Source: Littorina saxatilis
Lineage: Eukaryota; Mollusca; Gastropoda; Littorinimorpha; Littorinidae
Direction of reading: 5' to 3'
Assembly (NCBI RefSeq): GCF_037325665.1
Contig: NC_090251.1
Coordinates: 22,676,898-22,740,897 of the forward strand
DNA: 64,000 nt
Each line of letters begins with the position of its first letter. The first letter of the stretch is position 1. The position numbers and the translations under genes were made by a program. The notes below the pieces were generated by a model. The model did not search any database. It was not told the DNA's origin and saw only the letters and a program-made list of their open reading frames with translations. Below, piece by piece: positions 57,290 to 64,000 of the stretch.

Positions 57290-57327
57290 TGTTAAAACAT
57301 TTAGTCAAAACTTGACTAAATGTAAAA
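56586..57327 (+). repeat. diverged HINE/DINE-like element inserted in copy B arm
   Basis: GTTGCGTGAAGCGATATAAA, then AAGTCAAGCTGTCGGC, GGATATGACGTCATTAAAGA, CTGAATCGCTCTACACAC, a long CA tract and ATTTAGTCAAAACTTGACTA show the family. It interrupts sequence that is continuous at about 45,195 in the copy A arm, so it inserted after the duplication. Confidence 0.75.
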
Positions 57328-57741
57328 AAATGAATCGTAAAGCTTTTGGGATAATTCTGGGACTGCTTCTACTGCGTGGACGACACGTAATTTGACGTGT
57401 GAATTTGCAAGTGCTCCATATGCATAGCTGTGGCAGGAATCTTCGGATAAATCAACACCGGATCAGTACTCTTGGGAACGCTCGGATGAATCTTCGGATT
57501 GAAGTCCTAAAATCCGGCTTCTTCGGAAATGAGTATCACTAGTCGAGTCCAATCACACAGTAGTACGACATATGTTACTAAATTTAGCGAAGTGGCAGGT
57601 CGGAGTTTCGCTGCGCTAAAATTAGAACAAGGACCCCAAAAGCATGGAGCCGTCTAGCTTCGATCACTGCTTGTTGGGATAGTTCGCATATAAGTGGGGT
57701 TGTTCGGAGTTAATTATAGAATCACGGATTTGACTGACAGA

Positions 57742-57748
57742 TATATAA
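57742..57748 (+). promoter_or_regulatory. TATA box, gene copy B
   Basis: TATATAAGACA sits in a block conserved with copy A (45,612). The 5' exon ends at the ATG at 58,006-58,008 directly before GTAAGCATG. Confidence 0.6.
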
Positions 57749-58677
57749 GACACGGCAGTATGAAATATGGACAGATCGAATCAAGTTGCTACGAGACTTA
57801 AGAAATAGAACTGACATAGAACAGGAACGCGAGAGCTACAGACACGGAGTGCAAGAAATTTGGATCGCTACTCAGAGTATTGACACATATTCCTCACAGT
57901 TGAAAGGCTTTGACCGATTGCTTCATTTTTTTGCGCCAAGATTTCAGTGCCAGAAGACAATTTTATATTGCTCCAGATATTTGACCAAGAATTCAATCTA
58001 CAATAATGGTAAGCATGTTTTTTATATTGTTGTTTCTTTACTTTTTGTCCTTCACTTTTATCTTCTTTTTCTACAAAAAAATCTTCCTTTCTTATTCATT
58101 TTCTTCCCCTTTCTTTTCTTTTTCTTCTTTTTCTTTGTTATACTGAAGTGTGTTGCGTGTGAGTGTGTGCGTGAGTGTGTGCGTGTGAGTGTGTGCGTGT
58201 GTGCTTGTTGGTTCGTGCCTGAGATCATTAGATTGTTGTAGTAGAGGTATCTGACTGAAGCTCAGAGGAATATTTCCTACAGATCAAAACATTTAATTTC
58301 TGAATACTTACGCCTTAAATTTCAATCATTTTAGCAAGGAAGACAAGTGAGATCGGGGAGGGAAGGATACAGGGGGGGGGGGGGGGGATACATTTGCATC
58401 TGGTTCAACAAAGTAAGATATTGCGTGCTTTTCAAGTAACTCAGTCCTGAATTGTCTTCAGGTAAATTAAACGTCGCACCACTGTATTTTTTCCAGATAA
58501 GCTAAGCGCGAGATTGTGTTTGTATTGAAAAGAGGCAATTCTCATCATTATAGCGATACATAAGATGACCCCTTTTGTATCTATTTACTTCTTTCTTTCT
58601 TTCTTTCTTTCTTGATTGATTGATGAATTTATATATTTATGTATTTATTTATCTATTTGTTTGTTCGTTTTTTGTTG

Positions 58678-58680
<3 letters not shown>

Positions 58681-58752
<72 letters not shown>
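58681..58752 (+). repeat. GT microsatellite in intron 1 of copy B
   Basis: About 36 GT units are followed by TTTG and ATTT runs and by an (ATACA)n-like stretch (58,864-58,918). The copy A intron has ATTT-rich runs at this place but no such GT run. Confidence 0.9.
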
Positions 58753-58754
<2 letters not shown>

Positions 58755-59060
58755 TGTGTTTGTTTGTTTGTTTGTTTGTCTGTTGTTTATTTATTTATTT
58801 ATTTATGTTTTTATTTATGTATTTATTTGTTGTTGACTGATTCGTTCCTACTGATAATTTACGATACAATACAATACAATACAATACAATACATTACAAT
58901 ACAATACAATACAATACAAAACATGTACAATAATGTTTGCTCACCTCAATTAGAGATATTCATGTTGTGGCTGACGAGACAATGGAACATTGTTTTTGTG
59001 TTGTTGACTTGACTCGTCTGAGTTTGACTTGTTCTCACCGGCATTGACTGTGTGTTTCAG

Positions 59061-59222
59061 ATGAAAATATCAATGTGGTTGCTATCGCTGGTGGTGGTGA
59101 CGATGCTGGCGGTGGAAGGAGTGTCCGCACAAGACTGGCTTGAGAGGTGGATGAAAAACAACGGCAACGGCAACATCAAGAAAGTGTCTGACTCCTTCCA
59201 GCCCACAGGCGTTATGGACATG
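59061..59222 (+). CDS. copy B exon 2: signal peptide and N-terminal segment
   Basis: The exon follows GTGTGTTTCAG and ends at GTACGTG; it is 54 codons. Most differences from copy A fall in the signal peptide; only Q/M and L/M changes lie in the secreted part. Confidence 0.8.
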
Positions 59223-62200
59223 GTACGTGTCTGAAGTTGTGTGTGTGTGTGTGTGTGGGGGGGGGTGCATGCGTGTGTGTGGGGAGGTGGTGCGTGTGTG
59301 CGTGCGTGCATGCGTGCGCGCGCGTGTGTGTGTGTGTATGTGTGTGTGTGTGTGAAAAATGTGTCTGAATGCTTCCAGTCCAAAGGCGTTCTGGACTTAA
59401 ATGGATAGTTGGCAATTATAATGTCTTTTTGTCTGCCTGTCTGTCTGTGCATGACTTCTCAGTATGTCAGTCAGCGTACGTCTGCTGATGTCAATTGTTG
59501 GAGCGTCTGCTTGTTGTGTACGTCTCTCCTGTACCGATTTTGTCACTTGGAAGAAAAAAAACTGAGCTCCCTTTCTCTGCCTTAAGTCAAATCTATTCAA
59601 TTGAAGCTAGTTAGTGGGAAGAACTATGAACATTGGTAGAGAGATGACGTTTTCACAGTAACTTACGTTTTGCTTTTTCCGTTTGTTGCAGCTGGGATAT
59701 GGAACATTCGCCAGAAGAAGTGAGTATTGTTTTACTTTTTTTGTTTACTGTACTATATACCACAACAACAACAACAACAACAATAAACACCACTACCAAA
59801 ACAACAACAGCAACAACAACAAACAAACAAACAAAAACAGTCAGCACGAAGAGGGCAGTAAAACTTATCGTAAACTGACATGACCAGATTTTGCACAGTT
59901 AAAATTGACGCGGATATTACGGTACGTAGTTCATATTTAACGCAAGATGCGATTCATGATCATAATCCTTACGAGAGTATCTCTTCAAATCAGATGTTGT
60001 TTTTTCCCCAACGTAAATGGCCGTGTGCTTTGTATTTTGCAAATAATTATACTTAGTCATATTAGTGTCACCGATAAAGGAGGGGGGGGGGGGGGGTAGG
60101 GGAAGTACAATAATGTTAAAGATGGATAATTTATATTAAAGTCTGTACAGCTTCAGTGTATGAGCACACTTAGATACTATGTGAAAAAGTCTGCTAACAA
60201 TTGACTTCTTCCTACAGGTAGACGCAGCGCGGATGTTGAACACAAAGTCGACGGTACGGTTGAAACGTCGGAAAGTGACAAAACCACGACGTCGGAGACT
60301 GACAAAGCCACGACGTCGGAGACTGACAAAGCCACGACGTCGGAGACTGACAAAGCCACGACGTCGGAGACTGACAAGGCGTTACAGCAATGGCGCTTGA
60401 TGTGTCCTGTCATCAACGCCAACACTGACATCGACACTGAGCAGGGGCCTGGTCTGTCCATAAAGACATTCGACACTGTCTTCCGCATAGCTGACAGTAA
60501 GTATTTTCCCTCTTCGTTCATTTTTAGTTCATTTTATTTAAACAACAAGATGACTGTGGGCGAGAAGTTGAAAAAAAAATTTAAACACAAAATATTTTTC
60601 AACTTCATTTTATTTTATTTTTTTATTTCAAAATCTTCTTTCTTTCTTTCTTTTTCTTTTGTTGGCTTACTTTTTGATTGATTGACTTTTTTTTGGAGGT
60701 GTTAGTTTCAATGCTGGTTGACAGAAAGCTGTGCCTGTCACGAAACTAAATATCAATGAATGTATCCGTTTTACCAGGTTGTGAGGTGACCACATCCAAT
60801 CCTGTTTGATAAGCATCACTGAAAACTGAAATGATATTGTGTTGTCTACCATTGCATTTGTCAAAGGATATTGAGTAAAAAAAAAAAAACCACTTTAACT
60901 GAGGATAAAATCAGCTACGCGGCAAGCTAAGAGAAAAATGCAAAGGGACGATGTTGTAAAGTTACTGTTGTAGTCTTATCCTACTCACCCATCCAAGTCA
61001 TATTATGTCTTGTTACTCTCCATGCTTACATTGGGTTGATTTTTTTCTGTTTATGCTTTTTTGCTTGTCAAATTGAAAAGAGGCATTTTGATGCATAAAT
61101 TAAAATTAGATTAAATTAGATTAGATTGAATTGAAATTAATTTAATTGAATTAAAATAAAACTGAGTTTTATAACCAATTTGTCGGCCTTCCCCAACCCC
61201 CCCCCCTTTTCCCTTTTTCTTAAAGAAAACCCGAAAGAAAAAACTCGCTGCCGATGTTTCAAAATTACGAGTAGTTCATTTTGTCAATTAAATTTTCCAT
61301 AAACTTACTTTACTTTTTTTATATTTGGTTTATTGTCTTTATTTTTGTGCAATATAGTATAAGAATGAAATACAGTGTATGATGTGACGTCACCCCGCTG
61401 ATCATTCCCTGTTGTCTGTTTCAGAAAACAAAGATGGCAGAATCGACACTCAGGAGCTTGACTTGTACGAGAAATTAATTGGTAAGTACTTTTAAATAAT
61501 TATCCTCTCTTCACGCCTTTCGTTTATTATGCAGTGATAACAGCGGTATCCGACCCCTTCAGAGGAGAGGACACCTCCACGAAGGGACACTTTCCGTTGT
61601 CCGTTTGTGTCTGTTACCATGGTCAAAATGTACCTGTCATGACAGGCCACCTGTAATGTAGGGACACTCTCTGTTGTCCCTTTGTGTCTATCACCTTGAC
61701 CAAAGTTTACCTGTCATGACAGGCCACCTGTAATGTAGGAACACTCTCTGTTGTCACATTGTGTCTATTACCTTGAACAAAATGTACGTGTCATGACAGG
61801 CCACCTGTAATGTAGGGACACTCTCTGTTGTCCCTTTGTGTCTATCACCTTGACCAAAGTTTACCTGTCATGACAGGCCACCTGTAATGTAGGGACACTC
61901 TCTGTTGTCCCTTTGTGTCTATCACCTTGACCAAAGTTTACCTGTCATGACAGGCCACCTGTAATGTAGGAACACTCTCTGTTGTCACATTGTGTCTATT
62001 ACCTTGAACAAAATGTACGTGTCATGACAGGCCACCTGTAATGTAGGGACAGTTTATGCTGGTCAAAAGGGTATCTTTCATCGCAGATACCACTGCGTTA
62101 ACCCTATTGTCACCTGCATGGGTGTTTGGATCACATAAGTTAATCGCTTTCTTCAGTATTAGATCATGAGTTGATTAATAATCCGTCGTTTTAGACGTCG

Positions 62201-62592
62201 CTGACTTATTGTTTTAGGCTCCTGATCAGTGAGGTGATATAGGTAGACTTGTCACTTTGCCTGCCAGTGATTTTTAATGATAAAAACTGACTGTTTGACT
62301 GAAATGTTTGTTCATTTAGTAGTTCTAATCTTAACGGTTAGCTAGTTGATTGTTTGGGTATTGTCGTGACTTTCTTTGTAGAAGTGAAGTGAGGTGTGTT
62401 TGGTTATTAGAAGAGTAATTGCTAGATTATTGTGTCATTAGTCAGTCAGTCATCTCTGGGTGAGCATGTTTAGTCAAACGTACTGACCCTGTGCCCTTAC
62501 CCATTTGCTCTGGTATGTTTGATGGTTTATTCACCATTTGAGGGTTTCTTCTATTTACAGAGGCTTACGAGTTATGCAGAATGCTGGAGTAA
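59061..62592 (+). CDS. secreted EF-hand, prohormone-like protein, copy B
   Basis: This is the tandem paralogue of copy A with identical exon layout (59061-59222, 59692-59719, 60218-60496, 61425-61481, 62561-62592), giving 185 residues. The signal peptide differs at several positions (MKISMWLLSLVVVTMLAVEG). The N-terminal segment is nearly identical (QDWLERWMKNN), but the motif before the dibasic site is GYGTFARRSRR: Ala replaces the candidate amidation Gly. The TTSETDKA tract has one more 8-residue unit. The EF-hand loop is DKNKDGRIDTQE, still canonical. The C-terminus EAYELCRMLE is unchanged. All splice sites, the TATA box and the frame are intact, so both copies look functional. The 3' untranslated region runs past the window end. 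Confidence 0.75.
59692..59719 (+). CDS. copy B exon 3: LGYGTFARR
   Basis: The 28 bp exon is conserved with copy A apart from a silent TAC/TAT change and GGC to GCC, which turns the Gly before RR into Ala. Confidence 0.78.
60218..60496 (+). CDS. copy B exon 4: expanded repeat tract
   Basis: The exon is 279 bp against 255 bp in copy A. The 24 bp difference equals one TTSETDKA unit; copy B has four near-identical units, copy A about three diverged ones. Confidence 0.82.
61425..61481 (+). CDS. copy B exon 5: EF-hand loop
   Basis: The exon encodes KNKDGRIDTQELDLYEKLI with the same splice borders as copy A. One Ala/Thr change falls in a non-ligand loop position. Confidence 0.82.
61586..62053 (+). 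repeat. intronic minisatellite, copy B, six units of about 77 bp
   Basis: The unit is the same as in copy A at 49,758. Subtypes (TCACCTTGACCAAAGTTTAC against TTACCTTGAACAAAATGTAC) alternate, suggesting a three-unit block was itself duplicated. Confidence 0.88.
62561..62592 (+). CDS. copy B exon 6: C-terminus
   Basis: The exon encodes EAYELCRMLE then TAA, identical to copy A. The following 1.4 kb matches the copy A 3' untranslated region up to the window end. Confidence 0.75.
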
Positions 62593-63172
62593 ACTTCAAG
62601 ACACGACATCTACGATCCGTCAATCCCCATGAAAAAGCCGTCCACGTCAAAATGACGAAATCTTGGCCCTAATGGGTCTTACCGAAACGTGCAATGATGT
62701 CAACTCTTATCCCGGAAGTTAGAAACATGCATTCTTGCTGATCAATTTTTAAGCACGCTTCCTGATTGGTCGGTTTTTCCCCATTCAAAGGAGGTTACCG
62801 TGTCACACGTATCCGGATCCTCTTTCAAGTTAGACATCTTTCGCTGGACTTTTCGACAAGAGGATGGGTAGAGTGTGTGATGTGCGGGAACAGGGGAATT
62901 TTATGAGGGACCAGCCATCCATGGCAGGATAATAATCACTACATCTCCACAGTGTTTGCTGAATGATCCAGACTGAGAAGTCTTTGGTAATTGTGTTAGT
63001 TAGTTTGTTAGTTAGTTAGTTAGTTTTGGAAGACTGGCTAAATAGCGTTGTGAGGTATTGACATTGGATTGACCTTCACTGTGTGTTGGGTGATGGGTAG
63101 GGGGAGGAGAGAGAGAGAGACTGAGAGAGAGAGGCATTCAATATTTTACAACTGTTGACATCTAGATAGCCG

Positions 63173-63234
63173 GGGTCCTGATTTGGCCTATATGGTCCGC
63201 TGGACCCAAAAAGCAGCAACTATCAAATCAAATC
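63173..63234 (+). mobile_element. 62 bp retro-insertion with 13 bp target duplication
   Basis: ATCTAGATAGCCG stands on both sides (63,160-63,172 and 63,235-63,247). The insert begins GGGTCCTGATTTGGCC and ends ATCAAATCAAATC, a non-LTR-like tail. Copy A has a single uninterrupted site at about 51,158. Confidence 0.8.
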
Positions 63235-63387
63235 ATCTAGATAGCCGTGTTGATGTGGTACTCTAGTATTTGTGATTTTTCTCTGTCTATACTGACAATC
63301 AGAATACACACGTTTTGTCTGTTAGACGCTGATTTAGTGTGAGAGACAGAGAGCGAAGGTGGAGGGGGCAGAGAGAGACACAGAGAT

Positions 63388-63420
<33 letters not shown>

Positions 63421-63545
63421 GAGAGAGAGAGAGAATTGAGTTGTGAATTGAGTAGTTTTTTAATTGTTTACACTTAGATAGATGTGTTTATATATTATGC
63501 TCTAGTGTTCGTGATGTTTAATTCCAAAGTGACAACATTCTTATT

Positions 63546-63665
63546 CTTCTGCGTTCATGGGCTGAAACTTCCACTTTCACTCATGCTTTTGCACGAGTGG
63601 GTTTTTACGTGTATGACCGTTTTTACCCCGCCATTCATGCAGCCATACGCCGCATTCGGGGAACA
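63546..63665 (-). repeat. SINE fragment in 3' UTR of copy B
   Basis: CATGGGCTGAAACTTCCAC, GCACGAGTGGGTTTTTACGT and CGCCGCATTCGGGG match the SINE remnant at 51,488-51,620 in the other arm. Confidence 0.75.
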
Positions 63666-64000
63666 AAGTGACAACCAAAATGCATAATATTTGACTGTGA
63701 GACACTGTTTCATTTTACAGGTTCTCTACTTAATGCCATTTTAAAAACCATTGTTATACCACATGAGGAGACACTTTACACTCTCAGTTTACCGCTTCTT
63801 TACGAAGCCGTCATACATTGTATTTGAGTTTACCTTTTTGTTTTTGTTGTTGGTCTTGTTCATTGTTGTTGATGTTTTCTTTGTTGTGCTTTTTTATTAT
63901 TGTTCGTTGTCCTTGATGATATTGCTGTTGTGACGGGTGAAACAAAGATGATCTCATTGTGTTTTTGAGAATGTAATTCTTGATATTTGTTGATATTTGC

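Overview
The window reads as animal nuclear DNA, most likely from a caenogastropod mollusc (a periwinkle-like snail). This is an inference from the repeat vocabulary: tRNA-derived SINEs with a GAA-rich tail, a second SINE ending in a GACGTTAAACACC motif, a ~870 bp microsatellite-bearing element repeated seven times, Helitron-like ends, a CR1/L2-type LINE and very long CT/AG/CA/GT runs. Introns are long, genes are sparse, and no bacterial-type operons, rRNA genes or CRISPR arrays are seen. No species is proved by the sequence.

Region 1 (1-8,285): seven phase-compatible exons on the + strand encode the N-terminal half of aurora borealis (BORA), the activator of Aurora-A/PLK1 at mitotic entry. 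The Aurora-A docking F-x-W, the SPW site and the conserved QTLLTLPVDF, SSSLRRKLFF and QFSSSPI blocks are all readable. The first exon(s) lie before the window. The introns are packed with DNA-transposon remnants (a piggyBac-like element, a MITE with 6 bp target duplications), SINE pieces and one copy of an AAGGTCA-rich repeat.

Region 2 (8,286-23,100): mostly mobile DNA. It holds a Tigger/pogo-like element carrying a nested second AAGGTCA-rich repeat, a degenerate tandem array, a broken GC-rich retroelement-like fossil itself interrupted by another Tigger/pogo element, an AT-rich inverted repeat, a HINE/DINE-like element, a Helitron-like end and a tRNA-derived SINE. Two exon-like segments near 21 kb could belong to the missing 3' part of BORA, but this is unproven.

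Region 3 (about 23,500-30,991): a LINE of the CR1/L2 group with both reading frames open. ORF1 carries a coiled coil and an SGNH-esterase-like domain; ORF2 carries endonuclease and reverse transcriptase. It ends in an 8 bp tail repeat and looks young.

Region 4 (31,000-44,600): intergenic. It holds hairpin MITEs, small tandem repeats, SINEs, a head-to-tail array of three HINE/DINE-like copies (38,091-40,735) and a Helitron-like element (about 43,285-44,364).

Region 5 (about 44,880-64,000): a tandem segmental duplication of about 7 kb, offset about 12 kb. Each copy carries one gene with a TATA-type promoter, a short 5' exon and five further coding exons for a secreted protein of about 177-185 residues. 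The protein has a signal peptide, a short N-terminal peptide region ending in GYGTF(G/A)RRSRR, a Thr/Ser-rich 8-residue repeat tract and one canonical EF-hand loop. The copies differ in the candidate amidation residue, the coding-repeat number, an intronic minisatellite, and insertions private to each copy. Between them lie a decayed CR1-like LINE on the minus strand, a SINE and long microsatellites. I do not recognise this gene family; the duplicated pair is the most interesting item in the window.
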